Of a stretch of 64,000 nucleotides of DNA, positions 1 through 12,489 are shown in pieces (position 1 is the first letter of the stretch; each line of letters begins with the position of its first letter). Below the pieces are notes generated by a model, which was not told the DNA's origin, did no database searches, and saw nothing but the letters and a program-made list of their open reading frames with translations. The stretch comes from Phyto melanocephala (taxonomy: Eukaryota; Arthropoda; Insecta; Diptera; Rhinophoridae): positions 96,203,978-96,267,977 of the forward strand of contig OW799234.1 of NCBI GenBank assembly GCA_941918925.1. The letters are read 5' to 3'. A program made the translations under genes and the position numbers.

Positions 1-469
1 GGAAATATCCAGGAATGAAGCGCTATTGAAATTCAGCACAATCGCCCCATAACTTTCTGAGATATGAGCAAAAAACCACGACCACCTCGTTTTTTTTCAC
101 AATTACAACAACAACATACATACATAGATACATGTAAGAAACATACCAAACAAAAAAAATTACAAAAAAAAAAAATATTAAAAATAAGAAAAAAATAATA
201 AAAAAAACTACAAAAAAAAAAAATTTTAAAAAATTTTTTTAAAAATTTTTCTAAAAATAATAATAATAAAATATAAATAATATATTAAATAAAATAAAAT
301 AAAATTTTTTTGGCTCAGCTGGGATTCGATGCCACATTTATTCTAACGTGTACGTATGCACGTATTTTATATGGGATGAATGGTGATACAAACAATTGTT
401 ATTGCATGACTACACGTTGTGAAGGGTATATAAGATTCGGCAGGGCCGAACATAGCACTGTTACTTGTT
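1..469 (-). repeat. Family A repeat copy, cut by window start
   Basis: The right end reads ...GGGTATATAAGATTCGGC then a run ending CTTACTTGTTT-like sequence, which is the reverse complement of the family's left end. The interior has the family's long A/T-only tract and the block around 311 reading GGCTCAGCTGGGATTCGATG. It is almost the same as 58024-58515, so the two copies are closely related. No coding capacity is credible. I cannot assign the family to a named superfamily. Confidence 0.85.
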
Positions 470-470
470 T

Positions 471-788
471 TTATGTCAAATACTTAGATTAGTAATATAG
501 GCTGACTTTATTAATGCAACACTTGAATGCAAGAGTTTAAAAACGCATTGCCTTGTTTTAGACAATGTCGTAACTTCCTTTTTGCAATGTAAACCGTTTC
601 TCTTAAATAAAAGTGAAGTTTGTTTTGTTTTATTTGAGATCTTTATTTTGCATATTTGCGATAGTTAAAAAAATTAATTTTAAAAAAGAACTAATATGTA
701 TTACAAAGAATTTTTTCTTACATTCTTTGTATAGGGTAATTTTATAGAAAGTTTCAGCGGATAATTAACATAACACATTTTTAAGTTT
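471..788. other. AT-rich intronic or flanking DNA
   Basis: Nothing recognisable. It lies beyond the visible BCAT exon in the direction of transcription, so it is probably part of the next BCAT intron. Confidence 0.5.
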
Positions 789-1361
789 AACAAGAAAAAG
801 TGCTATATTCGGCCGTGCCGAATCTTATATACCCTTTGTATTAAAACAAAAAAAAAATTTTTTTTAAAAAATTCAAAAAAAAATATAAAAAAATAATAAA
901 AAAAATATAAAAAAATAATAAAAAAAATATAAATAATATATAAAAAAAAATTTTTTTTCTTGCTCAGCTGGGATTCGATGCCACGTTTACTCTAACCAGT
1001 ATATACATACATATGTATGTATGTTGTAATTGTGAAAAAAAACGAGGTGGTCGTGGTTTTTTGCTCTTATCTCAGAAAGTTATGGGGCGATTGTGCTGAA
1101 TTTCAATAGCGATTCATTCCCGGATATTTCCAAAAGATGCATATCATACATAGATCTGAGGAACATATAGTTGCTTCTAAAAGTTGATTTCAACCAACAC
1201 ACGGGCAGACGGATAGACGGACAGGGCTTAATCAACTCCTCTATTCTTAAGCTTTCAAAAAAAAATATATACTTGGGGTCGGAAATGAAAATTGTAGAAA
1301 TTACAAACGGAATGACAAAGCCATATATACCCTTGTGCACCACAGGTGAAGGGTATAAAAA
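789..1361 (+). repeat. Family A repeat copy
   Basis: It starts AACAAG..GTGCTATATTCGGC and ends GGTGAAGGGTATAAAA. It carries the family's A-rich core, the GCTCAGCTGGGATTCGATG block at 962, the GTGGTCGTGG block near 1047 and the ACGGACAGG block near 1218. The two short opposing reading frames here are by-products of the repeat. Confidence 0.85.
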
Positions 1362-1489
1362 TACCATTGCTTTATTGGGCAGAGCAATGTTGCCTTGAAA
1401 TATTTCTTTGCATTGTAAACTAATTTGTTTGCAGTTTTGCAGGGTATTTAGATCCTAGTTAATATTTTTAAATTTATTGTTTTACGAAC

Positions 1490-1909
1490 CTCGACGGCAT
1501 AGTGCAATACTTTGGCGGCGGGATGCATTACAAGATTTTCCAGAGGTGTAATTTGAGGCTTTTGCCAGCCACCTAAGCTTTTGTGATAGTAAATTTTCAA
1601 CATGTGATCTGTAAACAATTTACCGAAACCCAATTCTTCTGCACTGTCGGGTTTGGGTTGCAATTGTTGGGGTGTGGCCAAACGAACTGTTAATTGAGAG
1701 GCACTGAACTGAATACCAACGTCTTCGTCATGTGTAACTGGTTCAGGTACAGCATTTGATAATTGTGATGTCATAGATTTGGTAATTTGAAAATCGGCCT
1801 CTAACTGTTGCTGTTGCTGGGCTTGGGCAGCTTTTAAGGATTGGTTGCTGCATAATCGAATTGATTGTTCGATAAAACGAATTAAACGGTGTTGGTTACG
1901 GAAAATATC
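1490..1909 (-). CDS. Bcat: Branched-chain amino acid aminotransferase, N-terminal exon
   Basis: This exon encodes the start of the fold type IV, PLP-dependent enzyme that moves the amino group of Leu, Ile and Val to 2-oxoglutarate. The 140 codons run from GAT after the acceptor TTTAG at 1910-1914 to GAG before the donor GTTCGT at 1484-1489, so both edges are phase 0. The N-terminal part is variable, with a Gln run (QQQQQ) near residue 46. The conserved part is typical of the family: FGKLFTDHML, then GGWQKPQITPLENL, then MHPAAKVLHYAVE just before the donor. In the family the next residues are FEG-K-(A/Y)RG, so the next exon lies left of this window. The PLP lysine is not in this exon. The first Met in the frame is internal; the true start is probably on another exon (see 29051-29080). 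The identification is firm. Mitochondrial or cytosolic targeting cannot be judged. Confidence 0.88.
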
Positions 1910-4900
1910 CTAAATAAATAGATTAAAAAGAAAAGAAATTAGTTTTGTTTAAAATTAAAACAAAAGTGCTTTTAATTTATGCAAAACGCGATGAGTTCTG
2001 CTTATATTTCTGTTCTGTTCTTTTGTTTTTAAATTAAATTTACAATTTAGTTCATTGTATTTTCCCACTTGCTAAGTACAATGTACACATTTTTAAAATA
2101 CGAGTACGTATGTATGTACATGGTTTTTGTATTTTTGAAACCGTTATGAAATCGTTTATTTTGTCTTAATAATATTCAAAGCTAATACGATTCATTGTAT
2201 CAATTTATTTGAATCGATTATTTACCTATTTTATGTGCAAAATTATATTTACCTACATACGTATGTATGTAGTATATGTGTATATTCTTCATGTATGGAA
2301 TTGCATAGAAAGTAAAATTGTATAAATTTTTACATTTGATCAATTTACAAAGTGTGCTACCAAGTCGTACAGCCATATTGTTTTAATTTTTCAAATTTTT
2401 TTAAATTATAATTGCTCAATTCACAACCTGTCGCAAGAGTAATTGGTTGTAAGAAATTCGCTTTTACATATTAAAATTAAAATTTAAAATTAAATTTTAA
2501 AATTAAAAATTTATAGAACATTCATTAAACATAGTAGGTAAAATTGTCGTAAAATGAATAGAGAAATTATCAACAAATATTTTTCAATTTTAGGAAATTT
2601 TTAAGTTATGATAATACAACATGACAGATAGCACACCTTGTGAATTGACCGATTGTTTAGATAATTTAAAATTATTTCTAAATAATCTAAACTTCGTACA
2701 ACATCTATCGAATAAGCCTTTAATAAAACTAAAATATTTTTTATGAAGACGGCAGTAAGCCTTTAGCTTTTTCTAGTGTAAGACGTGATTGTTTTACCAT
2801 TATGTTAAATTTTTTTTTATCGAAAATATTGTTTTTTTTTCTTGAAATTGTTAAATAATTATTTGTATTATGAAAATGTTAAACAAATTTCCCAAACAAA
2901 TTTTTTTTTTGCAAAAACTTGTCTTAAATTGCATAAAAATAGTTGTTTTTATTTTTAACTTAAACCATTGGTATAGTTAAAAATGTTTTCTTGTGGTTAC
3001 AAAAGCTGGAAAATGTTTTTCGTTGCTGTAGTTCAAAATCTTAAACTGAGTTAATTTTATATCTATGTTAAATGTAAATAGTAAATTTTCAAGACGCTTT
3101 GTTTGCACTGATCGGCGTTTTTCTATTCCAGCAAAAAATAATGATAGTCATTCTTTTTGTACTACGTTTAAATCACTTCTAAAGTAGCTAATATAACTTT
3201 TTTTATTTTAAAGAAGTCCTTTTTAAGCACTTCTCAACAGTCATTTTAAATTACGACTGTTTTGAAAAAATTTATCCTAAATGTGTTGTCAAAAAAACAA
3301 CGTTAAGTTGGCTGTAGTAATTTTGGACGGAAGCCACAATAAGCAACGGTTTTTGAACTTCCCTAAGCTTGTCAATGTTTTATTTCGTAAGTTAATAGTG
3401 TACACACATATTTATTTTATGTTTATTATTTTAAATTTTAAAATGGTACATATGATGAAAATTACACTGAAAAATCCTTTAAGTCTCACCTAAGAGATGC
3501 ATTAAAGTTGGCAAAAAAAATAGGTTTTTTAAAGAAAAATGGACATCCAAAAAGGAAAACAATGTTAAGGAAATTATTGCACCTACTATAATTGTAGAAA
3601 AAAATTCTTTAAAATCTTCCGTAACACAAGAATTGTTGCAAAGTCAAGTTAACATATTTTAATCGAAATATCCATCAATTTTTTAATATGTTTAATATAT
3701 TAATATGTAAGTACATGCTTTTATTTCATAAATTAATACGTATCTCATAATACAAAAAAAAAAATTTTTTTTTTCTTTCTATATACATAATTTTTTTAAT
3801 TTGTTAAACAAAAAAAAAGCATTTTTTTTTTTCAAATAAAAAAATTAATTCACAAATGGACGGAAACAAAAACATGTTGTCTTTTAATTTCATTGTCAGT
3901 TAAATATTAAATTAATTAAGAAAATTCTAGGCACAGGAAGCTATGTAAAATTAATGCTAATATTTGGATTAATATCACTTCGAAAGTTAGCATTTTCATT
4001 ACTTCCTAGAAGTGAATTTTTTTCACACTAAAAATGCAAAAAATAATATCATTAAATTATATAGTAAAAAATAGAATCAGATGATCGAATTTTAATGGGA
4101 TTTTTTACTGGGATTACATTGAATATAAAGTTGTCAAAAAAGAATGGCATCTTTCCAATGACACGCTAATGTAAAATTCATAGGTTTTTTCTTAGAATTA
4201 GAAGTACTTCGGGTTAGTCAGATGTAGTGGTTTTACTACTTCTTTTTCCTCACTTTTTTTACTGGGATGTTAAATACTTTAATGGATATTGCTTAAAAAA
4301 TATTTAATTATAATCTCATTGCTGCTTTTGAGTGCATTAGTTAGTTGATTTATTAATTTAATTAATTAGTTTTTATTCGATTTTTTGCTACAAGTCATAT
4401 AATAAGCGATATCCTAACAAAAACGATCAACTTTAATTTAATTATTTTTTTTTTTGATTTGTTTTTTTTGTTATTTTGCTCTGATGAAATATTTAAAAAT
4501 TCGATATAACTTCTTCTGTCAAATGGTCACATAAATACATACATGCATACATATATATTTTTTGGAATTTATATGATATTGTATATGATATGATATTATT
4601 TACATTGTTTACATAAGCTAAAATGTAAAAGAAATCAAAACTTTGAATAAATACAGAAACAACTCAATGTTTACATGGTCTTCAAAGGAAAAAATAATTG
4701 TTTACATAATTTTAGTAATAAATTTTTAATAAATTACATTTTTTTAATTCCATTACAAATCTAAATTTACATTTTTGGCATTTTGTAAAATATGTATGTA
4801 TATAAAAACACGATTTTATAATTGTTGAAACACAAGTGTCGTATTGTTAAAATGTCACAATTTTTCATAATTTGAAAAAAGGTTTAAAGGTTTATGACAA

Positions 4901-5296
4901 TACCACACTTAGGACTTCTTATGAATACACTAATTATGTTATTAGAAATTTGCTACTGTTAACATTTAAAACAAATTGAGAATGTCTCATTGTTTACATA
5001 ATTAACGACATGTAATTTTAATGGCATTATTTACATGTTGTATATAATCGAAGAAAACTATGTATTAATTTTAAATATTATTATACGAGCATGTGCAATA
5101 TTGTAAATATTTCGAAAATAATATTCTGTTGTATGCTCAAGATAATTTGAAAAAAAATCACTATTTACTAACATAATGTTAACATTTCAAAAAGTTAAAA
5201 ACACATAATGTAAATCATCTTTAAAACTATGTTTTTTATATACATTAATAAAAAAAAATATAGTCTCTAATAAAATATACATATGTTATAAAATCA
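1910..5296. other. Long AT-rich intronic stretch without a recognised gene
   Basis: Mostly A/T homopolymer tracts, with short ACGTATGTATGT microsatellites near 2107 and 2258. At 3270-3660 weak broken reading frames (for example GKKNRFFKEKW) suggest a decayed mobile element, but I recognise no family. A short block near 3030-3075 (CTTAAACTGAGTTAATTTTA) recurs at 47908-47927. Confidence 0.5.
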
Positions 5297-5400
5297 GGGG
5301 GGAAATTACGACTCTTATCAAAATTTTACTCGAATGGTCGAGTAGAGATTTTAATAAGAATCTTAAAATTTCGATTACGTTTGAATGTCGTTATGTAGAA
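5297..5400. mobile_element. Small palindromic MITE, diverged copy
   Basis: The left arm GGGGAAATTACGAC, the centre AAATTTTACTCGAATGGTCG and the right arm CGATTACGTTTGAATGTCG match the better copy at 45518-45648. The arms are inverted repeats of each other. Too decayed to show a target duplication. Confidence 0.6.
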
Positions 5401-5462
5401 CCAGATGTAAATTATTTTCTTGAGGAATTTATTTACTTAATTTCAAATTTATTATTTTTTTA

Positions 5463-5521
5463 AATTACGCACTTTTTTCTCGGTTTTGGTGATTTTTCAA
5501 ATTTTAAAGTTGATAACGCTG
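5463..5521 (-). mobile_element. hAT element end fragment
   Basis: Read on the minus strand it begins CAGCGTTATCAACTTTAAAA, which matches the left end of the hAT element at 17866. The partner end was not found. The flanks (5401-5462, 5523-6398) are AT-rich without recognisable genes. Confidence 0.55.
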
Positions 5522-5522
5522 A

Positions 5523-6398
5523 CAATTTGACTTGATATTAATTTTTTTAAATATGTATGTATTGATGTATTTTGGAAAATATAATTTTCTATAATAAATT
5601 CTACATTTGTAAAATGGATTTATGTACATCGATAATCTTTATGACCTTTTTGGACATACTTTGGTAACAAAATGATTGTCATTCACGAACATCATTAAAT
5701 ACTAGTATTCCCACGTATTTCAAACACGTAAGAAAAACAGAAATCAAATATTTTTATTATTTAAAGGCATATGTCAAAATGTTATCATGTTAAACTGTAA
5801 ACATCTGATGAAAGTTAATAAAATTTATTAATCATTCTGATTAATTTGATTAGTAGGTATGTTAATCGATTTAATAATGTGTACAATCTGAACAAAAAAA
5901 AAAAACAATATTCAAAGTTTATTTTTTTTTATACAAAAGACAGATAATTAAGTAATTAGTGCAATAGTTAATTTATGTACTTACATTGAGCTTTTGTTTT
6001 TTGCAAGAACTAAAGAGTTCCAATAAACAACGTAATAAATAACTTAAACAAATCGTGCTTTTTTATTTATTTAGGTACAAAGTTCACAAGCTTCTTTTTG
6101 CAAATTCAGTTGAGTTTAAAATAATTTTTTTTTTTAACTTCACTCTTTGTTTGCAAAATATTTACTTCCGTATTCATTAAAATATTTTACCTTAATTAAA
6201 GGCTCTTTTGACAGATGCTGAACAGAAATTTGTCAAATAAGACTTCAATGAACCTCAAATATTTTTGATGAATGCGGCAGATCTATAAAGTGCTTGCCTC
6301 TTTTGCAAAACTGTATATGGGAGCATGCATGTTAAACCGTACTCAAAAAAAGCTTATCGTTACAATATAATTTTATAAAAAAGTAGGTATGTATACAC
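5523..6398. other. AT-rich intronic DNA
   Basis: No coding or RNA signal seen; scattered T and A runs only. Confidence 0.5.
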
Positions 6399-6455
6399 CA
6401 AGGCACATTTATTCGTCAGGTAGTCTTGTTTCGTCAGCTGATTACACTGCTCAGC
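6399..6455 (+). mobile_element. End fragment of the CAAGGCATATTTATTC MITE
   Basis: CAAGGCACATTTATTCGTC and then TCTTGTTTCGTCAGCTGAT match the left end of the full copy at 44602-44810. Only this end is present. Confidence 0.6.
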
Positions 6456-6470
6456 AGCAAAATCCTCCAT

Positions 6471-6640
6471 TAAATAAAACTATGTGGACTATATGGATTT
6501 TAATGCGCTGAACTCAAATCCGTTGTCGGTTTTTTTCCATCAGATCGGAATTTTTTTTATGGGCGTGGCAAATTTTTTCCCCTAAATTAGTCAGGTACGG
6601 AGACATATTTCATCCTAACTCGAGAACCAGTCATCCAGTT
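6471..6640 (+). repeat. Dispersed repeat, pair with 38286-38450
   Basis: About 165 bp shared with 38286-38450 at roughly 90 percent by eye, including ATGCGCTGAACTCAAATCCG and TTAGTCAGGTACGGAGACAT. No terminal repeats or coding frame identified. Family unknown. Confidence 0.7.
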
Positions 6641-7039
6641 TATAAAAGTAAAACACCAGAAGATGTGTAACAAAATTGTATTTATTTTAATCAAATGAAA
6701 TTTTTCTCTATCTATTATTATTTTGGTTACTTTTAACCAAAATTGGTTGTTATTTTTTTTCTGATGTGTAGATGTGTTCTTTTTTAATTTTGGTTACATC
6801 TCACAAAATTTTAATATGTATATATAAATTATGTATTTTATATGCTAATTTTTAAAATCGCGCTTTAAAATATGCGTGTTTCACATTGCCATGAAGTAGG
6901 AAGTATGCAAGAAAGTGTGCAAAAACATAAAATTAAAAAAAAATATACAACAGTTTTATATTGAACTTTTTAAGGAAATTCTAAAAAGTTTCGATTTTCA
7001 AGAAAAGATTTTAAAAATCTTGAGATAATTACACCAAAT
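6641..7039. other. AT-rich DNA
   Basis: Nothing recognisable between the dispersed repeat and the hAT relic. Confidence 0.45.
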
Positions 7040-7400
7040 AAAGTTTTAAGTACTTCAGACATAAGTTTGGATTCTTTGTTATTATCATTCCCAAATTTGA
7101 TAGGTGGTAATGAAGAAAAAATTGTATCCCAATGTTAACTATTAAGATTTTCAAATATTATTTTAGACAGTAATATGAGAGTATTGTTGAGTTTTGGGAT
7201 GAAGTGTCCAAACATAAAAATGCAATGAACGAAAAGTGTTTCGAAGAACTTATTTATTTTGTTCAAAACTTAATGTCTTTGTCACATAGTTCAGCTGCTG
7301 CAGAAAAAATTTTATCAGCGCTTAGTTTGATAAAAAGCAAATTTAGAAATAGGCTTGAGTTTTAAAAAATTAACAATGTTATCCAATCAAAAGGATTGTG
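7040..7400 (+). pseudogene. hAT transposase C-terminal relic
   Basis: The frame from about 7180 reads FWDEVSKHKNAMNEKCFEEL and goes on to LSHSSAAAEKILSALSLIKS and KFRNRLEF. This is the hAT dimerisation region, whose hallmark is a (L/P)-x-H-S-S-A-x-x-E-(R/K) segment followed by a basic RNRL turn. A weaker stretch before it (SLLLSFPNLIGGNEEKIVSQ) is in another frame, so there is at least one frameshift, and a stop follows RNRLEF. No catalytic region and no element ends are seen here. It cannot make a working transposase. Confidence 0.78.
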
Positions 7401-7452
7401 CAAAATTCAAAAGGATTCCCATTATATCTGGTCTTTGTTTGTAAACTTTGTT

Positions 7453-7525
7453 TTAGGTTAGGTTAGGTTGAAAAGGAGGGGTATAAAAGCCCAAACCCAT
7501 GACAGGTATGCACTTATGCCCAGTG
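7453..7525 (-). mobile_element. 3' end fragment of a LINE with CCTAA-type tail
   Basis: On the plus strand, TTAGGTTAGGTTAGGTTGAA is followed by AAGGAGGGGTATAAAAGCCC and a CCCATG..CAGGTAT block. This matches 62468-62548, the 3' end of the LINE at the right edge of the window. Only about 75 bp are kept, as expected for a severely 5'-truncated insertion read on the minus strand. Confidence 0.75.
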
Positions 7526-7689
7526 GTTTGTTTTAAAAACTTCTAAAATTTTGTTTTTCTCAACATAGTATGTATTTAAAATATGTCGATCTCTAAAAAA
7601 ATCGCTTTTATATATTTTTAATTCCATTTAGTTTTTTGCATTAATATATGAAATAAAATAAAAAAACATATTTAATAAAATTAAAATAA

Positions 7690-7752
7690 TTTTTAATTTT
7701 GGTGATTTTTTTGTCATTTGGTTACATTTGGTTGTAAATTTTTTATTGGTTG
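7690..7752 (-). mobile_element. Possible hAT element end
   Basis: Minus-strand reading starts CAGCGTTGCCACAACC, resembling the CAGCGTTGTCAAC ends of the hAT elements near 18 kb. No partner end or target duplication was found. Confidence 0.35.
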
Positions 7753-8887
7753 TGGCAACGCTGGTCATAATACATAAAATATAATGAAAGGAGCACCGAA
7801 ACTAAGAGTATATTTAAACTACATAAATTAAATAAAAATATAAATGAAAAAATCCACTCATAACTATTTTTCTTTTGTTTTTTTGAAATGGTTGCTGGTT
7901 TAACAGAACTAGTGTTACAGAAAAATTGTGTACTATAAATCCTTAAACTTATAATAATATCTTTTATATAGTTAAGACTTAATATTATTCCGTAAATAGT
8001 ATTTTTTTTTTAGTTTTGTATCTGAAATTTACAACTACGAAAATTGTTTTCAATTGAAACAATTTAAATTTAGTATTTGGTATCACCGAACAACCACTGA
8101 CGCACTAAAAACAGTGATTAAAGCATAAAGTTAATAACGCTGCTAAAAGTGCACTACAAGATAGTTGTGAATTGAAGAATTAATTACTACAAAATTTCTT
8201 GTGTAAATATACATATGTATGTATGTATTTATAAAAATTGTTTATTAATTATTTATTAAATTTCTCTTTACTTTTTGAACGCCAATCAGTATCAAAACAA
8301 ATATGTGCCCTTAATTATGAAAGTGGTCTAAGTCATACATATACATATATTTTGTTTCGCGATATTTTATGTTTTGCGTTTGAATTAACTTAAAACATTA
8401 CATTTTAATTTTAAAGTTAATTAATCTCAATTAATGAAAATTTGTTATAAATGCCCTGTTGGTTGAATTGACTTAGACCATTTTTAAAATTAACTGTAGA
8501 CCAATCCTAAAAAAAAAACAATAATATATGTAAGTAAAGCAAATCATGGCCATTAATTAATTATACATACATAAGTGAAAAGTAATGGAATTTTATTATA
8601 ATTGTAAATTTCATAAAATGTTTGTGTAGAACTTGAGAGATGTAGGGTGGTAAACAAATATGTTCTTTATATTTTTCTTCCGTTAATATTCTAATGGTCG
8701 TATATAGTGGAAATAATCCAATATTTTCATATATTTTTAGCCTTCCCCTTTAAAAGGTAAAGATCTAAAATATGGAATTCAGGGTCAGCTAAAGCAGTTT
8801 TATGAAACATCTTATAAGATTAATTTTTCAGAAACCTCATCCACTGGATGCTGGAGTTATAAATGCAATTAATAGTTTATTAAAATA
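7753..8887. other. AT-rich intronic DNA
   Basis: No gene seen. A short block near 8070-8150 (TTTAGTATTTGGTATCACCG) recurs near 18613 inside the hAT element at 17866-18738, so it is probably a scrap of that family. Confidence 0.5.
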
Positions 8888-9120
8888 AAACCAAAATTTA
8901 ATTATAGAAGTGATTAGTTTAATTAAAATTATTTTAAAAGTTATAAAAATTTACATTTATTTGCAATTCTATTTTATTAAAATTATTTAAATATTTTTTA
9001 ATTAAAACCAAATATTTTTATTTAATTAACTGTATCATTTAATGATTGGAGCAAAATCAAATAAATTTTTGAACAATAATACTAATTTTTAATTGAAATT
9101 CATATTTATTTTTTCTCGTT
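8888..9120 (+). repeat. Diverged dispersed repeat, pair with 10196-10436
   Basis: Both copies share AATTATAG..GTGATTA, ATGATT..AGCAAA.TCAAATAAA and a TAATTGAAATTCATAT block in the same order. Strongly diverged. No family assigned. Confidence 0.55.
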
Positions 9121-9386
9121 ACCATTGGATATTTTGCAAAGGTTCTTTGAATGAACTTAACTGCATACACAGAAAAAATTTTAAGTAATTTTTTTTTTAA
9201 TTTATTGGCTAATATATTTATTCTTAAATTTAAAACATATTTTTAATTAATTTATATAATTTTTTTAATTGATATTAAACTTTTTCAAACAACTTAGAGA
9301 CTTCTGTCAGTTGAAAAAAGTACATTGAAAAATAAAATTGAAAAAATTAATTATTTTTGTCAAGAATTCATTTTGAAGGAAGGGTT

Positions 9387-9465
9387 CAAGGCGAATTCAT
9401 ACAGGTGAAATTATCAGCCCAGCTGATGGAGAAGCATTTTGTTAAAATTTGTTGAATTCGCCTTG
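9387..9465. mobile_element. Tiny MITE with CAAGGCGAATTCA ends
   Basis: The ends CAAGGCGAATTCAT and TGAATTCGCCTTG are inverted repeats of the same type as the hAT-like MITE at 17639-17764. It is only 79 bp and no 8-bp target duplication is visible. Confidence 0.65.
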
Positions 9466-10195
9466 ATTTTATTTATTAATGCAGGCATAGAAAATGGGTA
9501 TTTGGTTTCGGTATTAAACAATTAACTTAAGAGTACTTCTTTGATAATAAATAAGCCAAATTTATATATATTTGTTGCTGTTCCAGCATTTATAATGGGT
9601 TTCAAAAATATATATCCTTTTTTTAATAAAATTTTATTAAATTTAACATATGATAACAACCTTTCCATCCATGATATACGAATTGGCCTTGACAAAAATT
9701 ATCCCCTAAAAACTTGCTTTGTTTTATTAATTCGCCGTGAATATGCCTTGGAAGGGTTTGATAAATTTTGAATTAATCAAGTGAAATAGGGAGGTTAGTA
9801 CTGAAAAAAAATGGTCAATCAGCGGATTAAAATTCTAGTAAGTACATATAGCTAAAACAGACTTTGATCCTAATATTTATCAAAAAGAGCTTGAACTTTA
9901 TTCCAGATCAGACTTAAGTCTTAACTTTAATATGTAAGTAATAATTTTAATTATTTCCCTTCGATTGATAATTTATTTTAAGCGTAATATTTCTTTGCGA
10001 ATAGGTCTTTATTTTGAAAATATGACGTTTGATTATGCTACCAGTTCCTAAATGTGTAATGTTGTATGTATTCTTATGCTTTATATTTTTGTATGCAAAA
10101 AATTCTTATGTTCAAAACGAATATATATAACAATTTTCTATTTTCTTTTCGGGTTCTTTTATTTAAAACAACTTCAATTATTTATATTATTAGTC
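9466..10195. other. AT-rich DNA with one unassigned short frame
   Basis: A 76-codon frame at 9541-9771 (MIINKPNLYIFV...REYALEGFDKF) uses a TTG start and matches no family I know. A further segment near 9865 reads FDPNIYQKELELYSRSDL. They might be fragments of one decayed gene or of a transposon; I cannot say. Confidence 0.3.
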
Positions 10196-10436
10196 CCAAA
10201 TTTCAATTATAGGCGTGATTAATTTAATAAAAATCATTTTTAAAAATTCTAGAAATTTTAATTAATTTCTTAATACATACTGTTTTAATTGATATTTTTT
10301 GCAATATACTTTCAAATAAAAATATTAATTATTATTTAATAAATAGTATCATTTTGATGATTAAAGCAAATTCAAATAAAATTTAAATTAATAGTATTTC
10401 GTAATTGAAATTCATATAAGTTTTTTTTTCGTGTAA
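10196..10436 (+). repeat. Diverged dispersed repeat, second copy
   Basis: Partner of 8888-9120, same order of blocks, diverged. Confidence 0.55.
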
Positions 10437-11224
10437 ATCTGTAATCAAAATAAAACTAAAAGAATTTCATATAATGTAAACATGTGTAACATAATATAAC
10501 TAATATACTAACGGTCTAATTCATAAAAAATAAAAAGGCTTTATAAGAGGTTTATTAGTAAAATTTCCATAGAAAATTTGTTTAATAAACCCTTTATAAA
10601 CCTTTAATAACTTTTATGAATAAGGCAGTAATTATATAAGTTCTTTTACTCAGACCATTTTCATAATTACACTAAACGAATTTTATTTAACGTTAAATAA
10701 CAACCATTCGTAAATGGTACATTTTTGCCAACCTCATAAAAATCGCATTGAACTAATTTTGTTTAAAGTAATATGGTAAACGATATGGTGTTAAGGAACT
10801 GATAAACTCATTTTATTACTATTACTATATTTTTTTGTTTAAGACCACTTTTAAAATCAATCTGTATTAGTTTTAACGAGCATATAAATACATACATATA
10901 AACTCAAACATAAACATATAAATATTCTTAATCTTATCATTAATACTATGAATATTAAACAAACAAACAAAAAAATAAGTAATATATTGTTTAGAGCACT
11001 CGAAATTCATTCACAAAATCCATACAACATCTCTATTAAAAATAAGTGGAGAGAAAATATACTAAAGTTTCAATGAAATTATATCTACAAACTCATAATT
11101 TTTTACAAATCTCTTGTGTTTATATGAGTTTATGCCAAGGGATGACAAAGTTGATGAGTTTGTACTTGTTTTGATGTCATTTGATATCAAAAAATTTACT
11201 ATGGTAAAATCCATAAGATACTCT
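10437..11224. other. AT-rich intronic DNA
   Basis: No gene or RNA seen. A short palindromic theme near 10529-10610 (TTATAAGAGGTTTATTA against TTTATAAACCTTTAATA) may be a decayed foldback. Confidence 0.45.
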
Positions 11225-11549
11225 TAAAGCAGCTAATACACGGCATGGTTTTTACATCTGACTTTAAAATTTGTGAGACATATGTTAATCTACATGTCTG
11301 TCAAAATTGTACTTTTACAGGCAACCGTCGTTGACTGCTTTGCAGCACCAGAGATTTCTGCCAACGGCTGATGTCACATGTTTTGATAGAAGAAAATAGA
11401 GCGCGTTCTAATTGAAATTTTGTCAGATGTCTCAACACATGTTTTTTACAGAAGTAATATTATAAAGATAACACACGACATGTTCGTATTTAGCAGTGTG
11501 GAATTTGACAAGTTAGATGTAAAAAATATGCCGTGTAGTAGATGCTTTA
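11225..11549. mobile_element. MITE with about 38-bp inverted ends
   Basis: The left end TAAAGCAGCTAATACACGGC and the right end, read inward as TAAAGCATCTACTACACGGC, are inverted repeats that go on through TTTTTACATCT. The 325-bp interior has no coding frame. No clear target duplication. Confidence 0.75.
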
Positions 11550-12489
11550 TGTGTGTCCATAATGAACATGTAAAAAATTATATATTTATATAGAAAGCGC
11601 CATACCATACAGTTACAACTACTAATAGCCAATAAATAAATAAAATGTTTAAAAACTCTTGCAATTTAGTTCTCTATATAAGAAATATTTACGTTAAATT
11701 GGAGGTACCACGCCCACTGCTCTCATTTCTACCATTTCTTGCAAGACCACGTATAATTATAGCCAAGTTGGCCTCACAAAATTTAGACATTTTCGCCATT
11801 TCGGTTCTCCAAATAAATTACAAAAAATAAGCTTTTTGCGTTGTAAATGATACGTAAGTGTAGTGACTCTGACAAAATCTAAAGATTCTCAGTATCTCGG
11901 GTTTCCTTATATGCCAGTTCACCTGAAATTTAAAAAAAAGTACAGCCTATTAATCATTCCAAGCAATTAATAATAGGCTGTAAAAATAAAAAAAAAAAAT
12001 AAAAACAATCGGTCTAAACGTGTATAGGAAGTTGATACTATTTACACACAGAGAAAAAAGTTTCGGTTGTAAGAACCAGAATTGTTGTTAATTGTAAGGT
12101 TTAGTTGTTATAATATAGTTTCATTCTTGTAGAAACTAATTGAATTGGCTATGAATTGATTAATCTGCTTTTTGTGTGTTCATAATTTTTAAAAAATTTT
12201 AATAATGATAAAATCAAAAAAAAAAATATGTATATAATACCGGAATAGAAAATTTCAATATATGCACTTTAATATGTTCATATTGATTTCATAATAAAAA
12301 AGGGCGTATCATGAATTTTAAGGAATAATCGATTTTAAAATTTTTTGGTAGTCCACATGCAAACAGTGCAACAGTACTCCAATATCATATTTAGTACTAT
12401 ATTTAATAATTATTATTTATTATGATTCAGCTATTAATCGTAGTGGATAAATTTGGATATGCTTTAAGAATATTGCACTAGTGTGTCAT
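11550..12489. other. AT-rich DNA, nothing assigned
   Basis: A 61-codon frame at 11645-11830 has no family features. The repeat TACAGCCTATTAAT..ATTAATAGGCTGTA at 11941-11983 is a short perfect hairpin. Confidence 0.45.
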
